DNA of 64,000 bases from Cryptosporidium bovis (lineage: Eukaryota > Apicomplexa > Conoidasida > Eucoccidiorida > Cryptosporidiidae), in assembly GCA_009768925.2 (NCBI GenBank), contig VHIT02000050.1:1-64000 (forward strand), given 5' to 3'. Below are positions 39,901-49,400 of the stretch, piece by piece. Each line of letters begins with the position of its first letter. Within the stretch, counting starts at the first letter, position 1. The position numbers and the translations under genes are program-made. Under the pieces are notes generated by a model. That model saw only the letters and a list, made by a program, of their open reading frames with translations, had not been told where the DNA came from and did no database searches.

Positions 39901-41765
39901 TACTTGTAATAGAAAATGTTGTTAACAAACGTCTTGCAGACCTGAATGAAATGTGGGATAGTACATATTCAATTGAGTACTCCATTCAATGGGAGTTACG
40001 TATAAAAGACATGCAAGATACATACATTTTTCTAAACGATGAGTACAACCGTCATGTAGAACTTATTACAAGGCAACAATTTCGTCAATCGCAACTACAA
40101 ATAAATCATCCATATTATCAGCAGTTTCTAAAGGAAACTAATGAAGCAATTGAGTTATCAACAGAGGAAATGAAAAGAATCCTTAAACTGATGAATGACC
40201 TCAGACAAAAAAGAAATGAGTTAGATACTATTGTCGAATCAGACATGTCAAGGAATTACGCAGAAAAAATAAATACTTTGAGAATAAACTCAAGGTTACT
40301 GGAACAAAATATCAGCAAGGACATAAGTATTCTTCAAAAAAAAAATGAAATTTCACAAATGCAGCTTGATAGAGATATAAAGTACTTTGAAATCACAAAT
40401 TTAAAAAATGCACTCTCTGAAAGAATTAAAAAAAACGAGGGGTTGATAGAAGCAAATATATGGTTGAATGAAAAAAACAAAAAGTTGATTTCCGAGTATG
40501 AAAAAAGGCTTAGGGATGATCTAAAGTTATTGACTTATAGATCCGAGAGTGATTCTCTAAAAGATGAAATTCCTGACCCTGCAGTTACCGAAATAAAAAA
40601 ATTTAAGGAAAAGTTGAAAGTTAATTTGTTCAACGTTGGAGTATATAACGAACATATTCGTGAAAACGATATGGATAACATACACCGGTTTGAATCATTT
40701 GATTTGAATTTACTTACGTCAATAGAATCATTTGAATCAGAAGGTACAATTGACGATGGAACGCTTTATAGTGAAATTAGTATTTTGGAATGGAATTTTA
40801 TTCAATCAAGATGGGGACTATTAAAGATGAAACACTTTTATATCGAAAAAAAAGAAGAAATTTTAATGGAATGTGCTGAAATGAGGAATTCACTTGACAA
40901 TCTAATGCACCAAAAGTTTGGAATGATTCCTGTTACAAAACAGAATATGGAATCGAAAGTAACTAATTTACTATCGATAACTGGAACTGGAGTTTCCCTT
41001 AACGAAAAAGGGAAGTTCGAAGATGAAAGGCAACCTAGTTACGACGAAAAAGTTTTGAAATTAGTTCAGAAGAGGCTTGAGGATGCTAATTCTATCTTTG
41101 AACAAGAATTATCTACGAGACTAAACATATTAGACGAACAAATAAGAGAAGGAAGAATCAGATTGCATGAAGCTGCAAGAGAAGTTTCTGCAAATTGGGA
41201 GCTCCAACAATCAACCGCTGCCTTCAGGTTTGCCTCTCCTCAAAACAAAGATAGAATGAGAGAAACTTTTGTGAAAGAGCGTGACAGGGTCACGAGGGAG
41301 GAAATTAGAAAGACAAGGCCAATGATACTTGAAAAGCATATCATTCTTCAACAGCAAAAGGATCGCGCATTACAATTTAAAAGAGATATAGATTGGATAC
41401 ATGCTCCAGAAAGAGTGGCAGGTCAGCTTATGAAATTTGAACAAAAAATGAGAATCTTCAGAAAAAAAAGACATGACCACTACGAAAGGACGCTCAATTT
41501 TTTAATATCTCAGGCTGAAAAAGTTGATAGGATCAAGCAAATAGATGAAGAATTAAATGGTACTGAATTAACGGGATTCAGCTATCCAGAAACAAAGTTA
41601 ACATCACCCAGAAAGGTTGAAGAGTTAAAAAAGGAGAAAGAAAAACTAGAAATTGAACTGAACCAAATGAGAAAAGAGTATCAAATTAGACTTTCAAGCT
41701 TCCAGAATGTAAGAGATGCACTATACGATATAAATAAAAATCTTAAAGATGATGAGGATGAATAG
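36969..41765 (+). CDS. Large secreted Cys-module / coiled-coil protein (1598 residues)
   Basis: Signal peptide at residues 1-20. The first ~670 residues hold four diverged modules built on the same pattern: a Cys, then about 35 residues on an NC-x-x-AI-x-x-L type helix, then 35-45 residues to an I-x-x-FC helix. Examples are C48/C82/C119, YCRRAIRVL (C377) to AFCYMVYQKL (C426), YNCRSALMTL (C534) to KFCKSTAQRY, and ENCSKAIMMM to SFCKSV (~625-670). From about residue 690 to the end the protein is Glu/Lys/Arg-rich, long-helical and almost Cys-free, i.e. extended coiled coil. The module resembles the repeats of the two downstream giant proteins and the neighbouring 336-residue protein. No known domain is recognised. 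The signal peptide and paired Cys point to a secretory-pathway destination. Confidence 0.82.
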   Translation: MVIWLLFLLFFYTILNVAYSSDLSFFDSPEEQWKFITSSIKSNPNIRCDNFPVSVPGGFFANGETKYAPDKIDKIKIYKENCVTAINSLLEIHLPRNKRRYRFKFSNINKISEIIDNFCEQTVSKFQNITTFVDSTPTLIPRDEVKESKQIMEKSLVEDLYPGKYIKKVDSSIPDETSFSSKPELPLYESSTEESKDIKMLPETNSEAKNYHFGYDKNNKGREYYKPDKIRLKPPKVLISILKSVLEDVKEDLPILGISVSQLPKSIQNKTLSFFRSKDIDSIIEILNKLPGSVVESFINSLEIEVKRINRLPEVEIKSVGFPVPLLEDEWSAIINFMNDPTSPIQIRENNREIMKLKIPQVFKYSNGIEKKFIQYCRRAIRVLAYDEYLSEDGVTYYGYNENNKNNIVISGNDSNDRKEQVEAFCYMVYQKLYGKQDKELQKKRHNKILRRKKSWEEGGVDGKIIDELLKGFSNEVNDERLQWLFLVETASTPNPLVYSNDLPKHSIPISFTTKPTEGTIEITGKIRSYIYNCRSALMTLGVEKYPGSDLPLYKLQLGPDKVHGIMKFCKSTAQRYMGRLVEWFNIIQASLDDEIINLIDMDSPEFRCPDYFEYGDDTKLVENCSKAIMMMIDENKISQKNGKNKIWPGLKIKCQPNHIIQHIRSFCKSVSYERPEIRIATIKELSEGAPADEINSLTESSDSYQQEEIEIVEERLKNIEDKRSEEQTNGAYKLDKWNQLQGIMTENRIVREKLDKSSRRQFQQLIEIEESFKELVLLIVTQDETIHSNKKKEAILDLIDQYSTDVLAMRTEWSDLMYQVSNSNRKITESEIEIMNFVHQALDYTAISHRVELVNSLTMVSMMNWEQDLEEKENIYIQSKMEEYNKRLDYQYKIQNLKNTHLRRRQLFERHLYRILPRKIWNKISTLGSKGLYPIIPQKISDKELNDRKTLIVRLQEEKNNMVSHFDSEGQKLARQLLVIENVVNKRLADLNEMWDSTYSIEYSIQWELRIKDMQDTYIFLNDEYNRHVELITRQQFRQSQLQINHPYYQQFLKETNEAIELSTEEMKRILKLMNDLRQKRNELDTIVESDMSRNYAEKINTLRINSRLLEQNISKDISILQKKNEISQMQLDRDIKYFEITNLKNALSERIKKNEGLIEANIWLNEKNKKLISEYEKRLRDDLKLLTYRSESDSLKDEIPDPAVTEIKKFKEKLKVNLFNVGVYNEHIRENDMDNIHRFESFDLNLLTSIESFESEGTIDDGTLYSEISILEWNFIQSRWGLLKMKHFYIEKKEEILMECAEMRNSLDNLMHQKFGMIPVTKQNMESKVTNLLSITGTGVSLNEKGKFEDERQPSYDEKVLKLVQKRLEDANSIFEQELSTRLNILDEQIREGRIRLHEAAREVSANWELQQSTAAFRFASPQNKDRMRETFVKERDRVTREEIRKTRPMILEKHIILQQQKDRALQFKRDIDWIHAPERVAGQLMKFEQKMRIFRKKRHDHYERTLNFLISQAEKVDRIKQIDEELNGTELTGFSYPETKLTSPRKVEELKKEKEKLEIELNQMRKEYQIRLSSFQNVRDALYDINKNLKDDEDE

Positions 41766-41794
41766 CTTTTTTTTTACAACATCTTAATTCTGAG

Positions 41795-41815
41795 TTTTTT
41801 TTTTTTTTTTTTTTT
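41795..41815 (+). repeat. Run of 21 T between convergent genes
   Basis: A T21 homopolymer lies in the 75-base spacer between the 3' ends of the 1598-residue gene and the 336-residue gene, with a T9 run shortly before it. It could mark 3'-end formation, but simple AT slippage is as likely. Confidence 0.8.
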
Positions 41816-41840
41816 AAATTATGTTTAAATAATATCCAAA

Positions 41841-42851
41841 CTAATTTCCCATTGTAACTTTGCAAATTTGTTTAATCACCCCCTCTTGATATTTTTCCCT
41901 CATCAAAGCTGGGTTGTTTTGTTTTATTATTTCAATACACTTCCAAACTAGTTTATCCCCGTTAGAAATATATTGTGTGGAGATTTTTATTGCCATCTTC
42001 TTTGTGAAAATCAACGACCCAAATAATGCTGGCTCTTTTCTTTTAATCCTCTCAATTTGTGAAACTATTTGTATGTACCTTTGTTTAATTTCAGTTCCAG
42101 TTACTGCTACTTTTGGGACTACAAGTGACTTCACCTCCATATTATTTTTTTTTTGAATATATATATATTTCTCAACTAAAGAAATAAATTCTTTGATTGA
42201 CTTCAAAATGTCAATTATTTCATTTTTCCATAAACTCATCTCCAGTATTGATTCACTGCTCGTTACCCTATCACATGCTATCTTAAATACACCCACATTT
42301 ATCCTTGAGAGTACACCCATGTTAAAATGTTTATTCGATTTTTTAAGCAGATTTACACAATCAAGACTTGATAATGAATTATTTAGTAGAGCGGGATGAA
42401 TAACATATTTTAGTCCCATACTATTTTTGATTTGTTCGTTTAGAAGACTAAAAAGTGCATTGAAGAAACCATATCTCAAAATCCCAGATGAATGTTTCAA
42501 GACACCCTGAGGATCAAACAGCCTATCTAATATTTTATCTGACGGTTCAAGTTTGAAATTACTACTGTGGCGACCTCTAATACTCTCGTTTGAATATTCA
42601 AAAGATAACTCACTTAATGCCGGATTAGTTTTTCCCATTATAGGTGAAATTAACAAGTTTGATTGCAAAAATATGTTATCACTGAAGTAATTGTTCACGC
42701 CCAAATTAAACATTACATGAATTTCATCAAATTGAGGGTCTATGACCTTATTTTGTGAATTAAATCCTTGTCTAGCTTCAATAATGCAAACAATCAATGC
42801 TAATATAGCAGAATTAAGGATAAAGTTATGTGCACACAAAATAAATTTCAT
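41841..42851 (-). CDS. Secreted Cys-module protein, 336 residues
   Basis: Signal peptide at residues 1-27 (hydrophobic core ILNSAILALIVCII, ending EARQG). The mature part holds two copies of a short two-Cys helical element: DCVNLLKKSNKHF to VGVFKIACDR (about residues 163-192), and KCIEIIKQNNPAL to VIKQICKVT at the C terminus (about 305-333). This matches the C-x-x-(A/L)-(I/L) ... (V/I)-x-x-(F/I)-C pattern of the 1598-residue neighbour, so it looks like a small member of the same family. There is no membrane segment after the signal and no recognised domain. It is convergent with the 1598-residue gene (75-base gap) and divergent from the 732-residue gene. Confidence 0.78.
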   Translation of the reverse strand: MKFILCAHNFILNSAILALIVCIIEARQGFNSQNKVIDPQFDEIHVMFNLGVNNYFSDNIFLQSNLLISPIMGKTNPALSELSFEYSNESIRGRHSSNFKLEPSDKILDRLFDPQGVLKHSSGILRYGFFNALFSLLNEQIKNSMGLKYVIHPALLNNSLSSLDCVNLLKKSNKHFNMGVLSRINVGVFKIACDRVTSSESILEMSLWKNEIIDILKSIKEFISLVEKYIYIQKKNNMEVKSLVVPKVAVTGTEIKQRYIQIVSQIERIKRKEPALFGSLIFTKKMAIKISTQYISNGDKLVWKCIEIIKQNNPALMREKYQEGVIKQICKVTMGN

Positions 42852-43152
42852 CTTTTTCTAAACTATTTTTTAGATGCAATTCCCTAGATGAAGAAAAAAA
42901 TAACCCGCCAATAACTTATAAAATCTAATGAAATCAATCATAATACCGCGTTTCAATATTTCTCATTGATGTAATTTCCATTATTTGTTGCTTAATCACC
43001 CAGCAATGAATTTATACGTTTGGCATTAGAATTATATAAGTTTGTCCGTTCACTCTTCTCACAAAAGTAACTTTCTTCTAGAGAAAATATTTTTAGGCGC
43101 CAGTTCAATGCGTTTTGTGTGTGTTGTACAAAGTTGACTATTACAGTGGAAA
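42852..43152. promoter_or_regulatory. Divergent promoter with two E2F-like sites
   Basis: This 301-base spacer lies between the starts of the 336-residue (minus) and 732-residue (plus) secreted-protein genes. CCCGCCAA at 42904-42911 (TTGGCGGG on the minus strand) is 53 bases before the first gene, and AGGCGCCA at 43095-43102 is about 50 bases before the other. Each gene thus has an E2F-type core at nearly the same distance and facing its own start. Confidence 0.5.
43096..43101 (+). promoter_or_regulatory. GGCGCC E2F-like element before the 732-residue gene
   Basis: TTTTAGGCGCCAG at 43091-43103 lies 52-57 bases before the ATG at 43153. It shares TAGGCGCCA with the site before the TRA2-like gene at 17736-17744. 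Confidence 0.45.
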
Positions 43153-45351
43153 ATGGTGGCAACAGAAATTATCAATATAAATATAATGACGAAAAGGGTT
43201 CAAAATGCAATCTTATTGTTATTACTTCGAATGTATTTGCTTCTATTTAACTTGTTGACGGTTGAAAACCAATCAGAAGCTTTAATGAAGCCTAATGTTC
43301 AAGAACAAGACATTTCAACTTTAGGTTCAACATTACTCCTGCTTTATGATGTCGATAATGTGATATTAAAACATTCAAAACCCGGTAGAACATTGATAAA
43401 TCCTGACGTACTGCCCTTATTGGCATCTTTTGACCGGTTACACAAGTTAAATGATACCAGAATATTGCTGCCTAGAATATTTTCGCACGGTTGTGGAACA
43501 GCCATTAAGCTCTCAGAAATTAAATCAATTAAACCATATATATTAAATTCAAACAAAATATTTAAAAGTCATGGTGATATACATCCATTTTCAATAAATA
43601 TTAAAGATATGGGAGATGCGTATTTATTTGATGGAGTTTACTTCATTAAGAAAGTCTACTCTCAAGAAGTTGTTTATCACCCACTTGACATTCTAAGAAC
43701 CTTTTTTACAGATAAACATGAACTAGAATCGAATATGCCATCAATAATACCTTTTAATAGAATTATTGAGAGAAAATCCATTTACTTTGACTCCATTTAC
43801 ACAAATTTGACCAGTCTTGAAGCATCAATTTTTAGAAATCATATACAAAATGCAAAAAGAACTAGGGACAGCTACTTTTCTTTCGGTGAGTCACCATTGA
43901 AAGAAATGAATGACTACCAGAAGAAGACATACTTAAAAAAGCTGTTCATAAAGATATCGTCATTTCCTAAGGTTTGGCCTTTAGAATTGAGGTCTAGGGA
44001 ACTAACTTTCATCAAAGACCTGGTTAAATATCGTAAATATACTAGAAATCACATTCAAATTGGTACTACAATAATACTTCTTGATGACCTCGCAGAACAT
44101 TTTAATTTTGGTTGCACCCATGAGCATTTTAACGATGAAAATATGGTGTTTATTATCATGATAAAAAAATTTGTTCCAAATGGAAACCTGGAAAATTTAA
44201 CAAAAGAATTTCAGAGGTCAATTCCAGTACCAATTGGAACTGTTCCATATGTTCCATTTGATCTTCGAGAAGTTCATAATAAAATGTCTAAGATACTCGA
44301 TAAATTTCCAAGGGAGACACATCCAAAGTTATTTTATAGAGAGGTTAGAGATGAATTTATTAAAGGTAGTCCCACTTATCCTAAATGTGGGTACGACGTC
44401 TCTAACCCATCTCCCTTTCACTTTTTAGTTATCTTGGAATGTGATATCTTGTACAACTTAATAACATTATTTATAGATGATAAAATGAGTGATGAAGTAA
44501 CACTTTTACTTAATGTTTCCTCTTTCATTGCCGTTTTACCAAACAAAAAGTCATGTGACCATGTGTTCTCAATGGTAAAACTTTTAATTTCATCTGGTTT
44601 TTATCAATGGGCAAACAAAATACTTCCACTTCCAAATATAAGAACTTCTTTTACTAGTAATTTGAGAGGTGATTTTTCTCAATCATTCTCACATTTTTTG
44701 AATAAAGAGGACTCAACGTTGAATAAGAGTTCATCAAATCAAGACAAACATATTTTCATGGCAAAGTTGTATTCTAGAATTCCAAGAAGTAAAACAATTG
44801 CACTAAGGTTAGATTTCCATGGTGATCCAAGTAAAATACAATACTCGGAATATACATGTTTTTTAAATGCTCCACCTAATCAAAGTGAACTTGATAAATT
44901 TTATTCAAAGTCGAATAAATATAAACAACAACTGGGACCACCGTCTGATATGAGATTTACAAAATTTATGGAATCTAAACTCGATGGGGAAGTAAAGACA
45001 ACAACAATACTCCAAAGATTGGTTTCTGCTTTGAGAGACATGGAAGAGATTTTATATTCTGCAAGAGAGACACATTACAGTCAGGAAATCGACAAGGAAA
45101 TAAATTCCCAGAATATTTGGGAAAGAACGGCAGGAAAAAATCCAGGAAGAATAGATACTGAGGACGGAGACCCAAGTATATACACCGAATATATGTCAGG
45201 AAGCCCAGAACTCAAAGAAACCCATCTTGCCAAAAGTAAAACGTACCCAAACAGCACATATCCATTTCTTTCCATCTTCTACACCCTCGTTGAGACACTA
45301 AAAACAGAGTTTCAGAAAGACTACATTTTTTGCATCGGACCCGAAGAATAG
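43153..45351 (+). CDS. Secreted protein of unknown function, 732 residues
   Basis: The frame starts at 43153; a second ATG at 43186 (residue 12) would give a cleaner signal sequence (core AILLLLLRMYLLLFNLL), and I cannot choose between them. The mature part is a mixed alpha/beta globular-looking protein with few Cys and no repeats. It contains hydrophobic strands around residues 300-330 (IQIGTTIILLDDLAEHFNFG) and 425-460 (PFHFLVILECDILYNLITLF) and a polar, charged tail from ~600. No known family is recognised. A VYFIKKVYS string at about residue 160 is a chance match to the FIKK kinase motif; no catalytic loop or DFG follows. It lies within the run of signal-peptide genes, so it is likely exported or stored with them. 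Confidence 0.75.
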   Translation: MVATEIININIMTKRVQNAILLLLLRMYLLLFNLLTVENQSEALMKPNVQEQDISTLGSTLLLLYDVDNVILKHSKPGRTLINPDVLPLLASFDRLHKLNDTRILLPRIFSHGCGTAIKLSEIKSIKPYILNSNKIFKSHGDIHPFSINIKDMGDAYLFDGVYFIKKVYSQEVVYHPLDILRTFFTDKHELESNMPSIIPFNRIIERKSIYFDSIYTNLTSLEASIFRNHIQNAKRTRDSYFSFGESPLKEMNDYQKKTYLKKLFIKISSFPKVWPLELRSRELTFIKDLVKYRKYTRNHIQIGTTIILLDDLAEHFNFGCTHEHFNDENMVFIIMIKKFVPNGNLENLTKEFQRSIPVPIGTVPYVPFDLREVHNKMSKILDKFPRETHPKLFYREVRDEFIKGSPTYPKCGYDVSNPSPFHFLVILECDILYNLITLFIDDKMSDEVTLLLNVSSFIAVLPNKKSCDHVFSMVKLLISSGFYQWANKILPLPNIRTSFTSNLRGDFSQSFSHFLNKEDSTLNKSSSNQDKHIFMAKLYSRIPRSKTIALRLDFHGDPSKIQYSEYTCFLNAPPNQSELDKFYSKSNKYKQQLGPPSDMRFTKFMESKLDGEVKTTTILQRLVSALRDMEEILYSARETHYSQEIDKEINSQNIWERTAGKNPGRIDTEDGDPSIYTEYMSGSPELKETHLAKSKTYPNSTYPFLSIFYTLVETLKTEFQKDYIFCIGPEE

Positions 45352-45421
45352 AGAAACTTAGCTCATTAGTAGTTATACATGCGAACAACTAAGTAAAAAC
45401 ACGCAGAACAAGTAGATACTC

Positions 45422-46108
45422 TTAATTGTAGTAGATGAATGCATCTATTACTCTATTATAGTCAAAGATCTCATCTGGAGAGAACCAGAGGGAGATCTCG
45501 TCATGAGCATTTTCAATAGAGTCAGAGGCATGAAGCAAGTTTCTTTCACTTTGCATACCATATGTGGCACGTAAGGTTCCTAATGGTGATTTCTTTGGAT
45601 CAGTCAAACCCATAAATCTACGGAATTCAGAAACTGCAGATAATCCCTCCAGGACAATTGCAACAATAGGTTGATTTGACGTACGTTTAACCAATGCAGG
45701 GTAAAACGGTTTGTTTGCATGATCTGAATAATGTGCCTCTATTAACTCTTTTGATGCAACGATAAACTTCATAGCTACAATCTTAAAACCTTTTTGCTCA
45801 ATATCTGAAATGAGTTTCCCAATAAGACCTCTGTGAGTGACCTCAGGCTTAAGTAGTATCAACGTCCTTTCCTTTAACGGGTCAGTTGTAACTGGAGTAG
45901 CACTCGAAGAAGCCACCGATGTTGCATTCACTGTTGCTGTGACAGGTGTCGTAGTTGTTGTGGTACTTGTAGTGGACGTCGTAGTAGTATCATTACCTTG
46001 GACGGTAGTATTGGTTGTGGAAGTGATGTTCTCACCAACAACTCCGTGGAGAAGGTCTCCAAACAACAAAAAAATTGGAATAGCAAAAAGAAGTCTGAAA
46101 GTTCTCAT
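45422..46108 (-). CDS. Secreted nucleoside diphosphate kinase with Thr-rich linker
   Basis: The start at 46108 gives 228 residues; the frame extends upstream to 46465, but the ATG at 46108 begins a proper signal peptide (MRTFRLLFAIPIFLLFGD, cleavage near VVGE). Residues 27-75 are a Thr/Ser/Val mucin-like linker with NIT, NTT, NDT and NAT sequons. The NDPK domain spans ~78-228: TLILLKPEVTHRGLIG (P-loop-like Lys), EAHYSDHANKPFYPALV, a LRATYG element, active-site ERNLLHASDS with phospho-His193 (family HGSD, here HASD), EISLWFSPDE and a C-terminal FIYYN. It interconverts NDPs and NTPs through phospho-His; here outside the cytosol. Extracellular NDPK can consume host-signalling ATP, an inferred role. 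Confidence 0.92.
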   Translation of the reverse strand: MRTFRLLFAIPIFLLFGDLLHGVVGENITSTTNTTVQGNDTTTTSTTSTTTTTTPVTATVNATSVASSSATPVTTDPLKERTLILLKPEVTHRGLIGKLISDIEQKGFKIVAMKFIVASKELIEAHYSDHANKPFYPALVKRTSNQPIVAIVLEGLSAVSEFRRFMGLTDPKKSPLGTLRATYGMQSERNLLHASDSIENAHDEISLWFSPDEIFDYNRVIDAFIYYN

Positions 46109-46486
46109 ATCTACAAAGTAACAAGAAAAAACGAACCAATCTGCCACGACGAAATATCCAATTAGAGGTGAGACGGGAGAAGAGAGGTGCAAAGATGAGG
46201 CGGTTAGATCAATAGCGCCTATAATACATTTGAAGGGCTTCAGACTTTTTCTTAAAAGTAAGCCAACATTTTGAAACACTAGAAATATGCAAGTAGATAC
46301 AGATACTAGTAATTCACTTAAAATAATCGGAATTAAATAAATTTTATGTGATTTATTATGTCTTCGTTCCTTTTTGCAACGTAGAAAACTTTTCAGCTTA
46401 ATAGATCTAAATATTTTGGCGGCTGCATGCATGGCTGTTTTTCCGGTTATCGGTCTTGTTATCAAATCAAATGAAATAGAACAAAC
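46109..46486. promoter_or_regulatory. Divergent promoter with E2F-like and TGCATGCA sites
   Basis: This spacer separates the secreted NDPK (minus) from the 1210-residue gene (plus). TTTTGGCGGC at 46414-46423 is directly followed by the palindrome TGCATGCA at 46424-46431, 56 bases before the plus-strand ATG. TGCATGCA is the site reported for the Cryptosporidium AP2 protein cgd2_3490 and its Plasmodium orthologue. A TAGCGCCT at 46212-46219 is nearer the NDPK start. Confidence 0.55.
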
Positions 46487-49400
46487 ATGCTATTTTATTC
46501 TATTTTAGTCTCAAGCATTATATTATTGGAATGTTTGGGCTATAGTTCCTCTACTTATAAGGGATTTGACTCCAATCCAAGATTCCAACTTGAAGATCAA
46601 CTCACTGTAGATGGAGTTCACCCTCATCATTATCCCCCAAAGCAAAGTATTATTGATATTAAAGGAGTCGAATTAAATAAAAATAAACTGACTCTTATTC
46701 CTGGTTATGTGAAGGAATTCATAGATGAACCTGGGACTTGTCCACCTTCAAGATCCTGCAATCTTGGAAGAGATGAAATTGATGAATTAGCAGAGAGGGT
46801 ATTCATATTACAATCTGAAATGCCTGAAATTTCTCCCGAAATTACCTGGAGGAGAATATGTGCATTCGCCTCCTCAATTATTGATATAAAAGCATATTTT
46901 CTCAGTAGTTGTAAATCTGCAGGGATTGCTCATTTGTTATCAAGACCAGCAAATAAACAACTTGAAAATTCAATTTCGAAGATATGCAAAAACTTACCAC
47001 AATACTTAACATGTAATATGAATGATAGCGCTCTTGATAGCCTTGCTGAGGATTTGATGTTGGCTATCACACCATATGTTAAATTAAACGGTGGGGAGTC
47101 TTTGAATTTCCCTAATTTTTGTTATATATCGGCCAGAACTATCAGGGGGAGGTCGAGAGAAGAAGCTTTACATATTTGTGGAGACAGTATCCTAAAAATT
47201 TCAAGCCAGAATTCAGTCTCTATGTCTCATATTACTCCTTCGATTGCAGAGGAATCGTGCAAGTTAACGTGGATTATCAAGACAGAGTGTACAACATTCA
47301 ACGATATTCCTGCTATGACAACTTTGGCATTCGAATTTTTCACAATCATCAGGAGTGAGGGAATCCCAAATGTTAAAATAATTGACATATGCGATTTCCT
47401 AATGAAGATATCATCAACAATTAAAATCTCACCTTATCAAGGATCCAAAGTTGTTGGTAATAACAAATATCTTTCAAATTGTATATTGTATCTTGCACCA
47501 TTAATAGAACACGAAAAAATGATAATTAATACTGGTAAATATGTGAGTGGGGATATTTTTAAATTCTACCCCAGAGAATCCGTATTAGAATATTTTCATA
47601 AAAAGGCAGAATATATTTGCAGTTCCGTAAGTATAACACACAAAAAAAAAACCAAGTTTTGGAAAAAAAGTTGTTTCCCATGCATGAAAAAAAAAATAGA
47701 AGAAATAAAACCGAGTGAAACTATCCTTGATATGTTCATGGATTTAATGTACGCTGTGAAAGCTGTATCAAGGAGGAGATTAGGTTGGACAATTGAATTA
47801 CCATTTCCAGGAAGTGAAGAGGCAAAGGCAATGCTTTTATTAGGATATTCATTAAATACAGCAGATGTTAATTCACTCATGAATCCACAGTATATCAGAA
47901 TGATATCATTATTGAATTTAAAAAAGTTTATTACACCAAAGACAGCCTACAATATTTGGAGAGATGCAGTTCTAACTGTTGGGATAGAAATAATGGACGA
48001 ATTCACGCCAAGTATGACCCCTGAAATTATTTCCAGACCTGTAAAAGATGTAATAGATATGAAGATATATTGTGGAAATGGTAATGAGGAGGTTGATGGT
48101 CTTGCATTGGAATTACTAAGTGTTTCACATGAAAATAACTTGACGAATCTTAATTTTTTCCAATTTTGTCAAGCAGCTGAAGCTCTTGTTGGAGTTAGAA
48201 ACGAAGATTTTTATTCTTCATGTCTCGAGGCACTCAAATACTTACCCGAAATAAACTCTAGTACAATGAAAGCTACCGGAAAATATATAACTTTAACTCC
48301 AAGTAAAATTTCAAAAATTTGTGGTGGGACACCAAGATGGGAGTATACATCCTCTGGCATTTCATATGCATCGTTGATTGTAGAGGATAGAAAGAGAAAA
48401 AATAATATTGAACGTGATTTAAAATCAAAATCAATTTTATTCAGTGATAGTGATATTTATTCGTACGTAGTTAAAACTGCAACCAGATCTGCATTGGAAA
48501 GGATGGCATCTACAGAGCAAATATGCAAGAATTTAAATCAATATTATTCTGAAGAATATAATAATGAAAAGATTAGCATAGAAAATATTCAATACACGGC
48601 AAATTTGCTGTTTAGAAAGGCAGTCAGTTTAATTGATCAGGACAAACAATTGTCGTTCCTACTATCTGGGAATTCAATTAAGGGTTCAAAATCTATTACA
48701 TTTGAATCATTTTGTTCCCTTTCGCTTGCTCTTTCTAAAATCGAAAGAAGATATTACAATGCAGAATGTGCGAGAAATTTGAGGCTAATGTTTAGACAAA
48801 ATGTTATCATTCAAGGTAGAGTTAGACTTGCAACAATAAAATCAAGAACAATTACAAAAATGTGCATGTCATCTCCATACTTTGAAAAATGTGGAAACAA
48901 TAAGAATACAGAAATAGATGAAATATCATTTGATTTACTTATGGGAGCACAAAAATTAAGATTTATGTCTGTGACCTATCGACATCTTTGTAATGTTGTA
49001 AAAAATATCAGAAGAGCAGAAATAAATAGTATAATCCAAAAGGGACAAAAATACAGTAATAATATTAGTAGTTTTTTCAATAGTGATTGTATTTACGGAT
49101 TGAGAACATTGTCAATTGGTGCTAGGCATGCCGAAATTATTTGTAGTGGAACTAGATTCTGGGTGATGTGTGGAAATTACATTGACTCAGCAGTAGATGC
49201 ACTAGCTTCGCAAATTTATGCTGAGGTTGTACAGAATAAAAGTCTAGCAAGGTTCATGACAGTTTCCCTCTTCGAGCTGGTTGATTTTTGTCCAATAGCT
49301 GAGGCTTTAATACATGAAATAGACCATAGATATTTTAATCGCGAGTGTGTCAATGCTTTATCGGCAATGTCAATTAACAGAGATTATGGAAAATCAATAT

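Noticed and set aside
43620-43660. FIKK-like string suggesting a FIKK kinase
   Set aside because: Only the four letters match; no catalytic loop, DFG or other kinase element follows in the 732-residue protein.
45837-46121. Plus-strand Val-rich frame opposite the NDPK linker
   Set aside because: Complement of the Thr/Val codons of the NDPK linker.
46109-46465. 119-residue N-terminal extension of the secreted NDPK
   Set aside because: It would bury the signal peptide and overlaps the divergent promoter with E2F-like and TGCATGCA sites.
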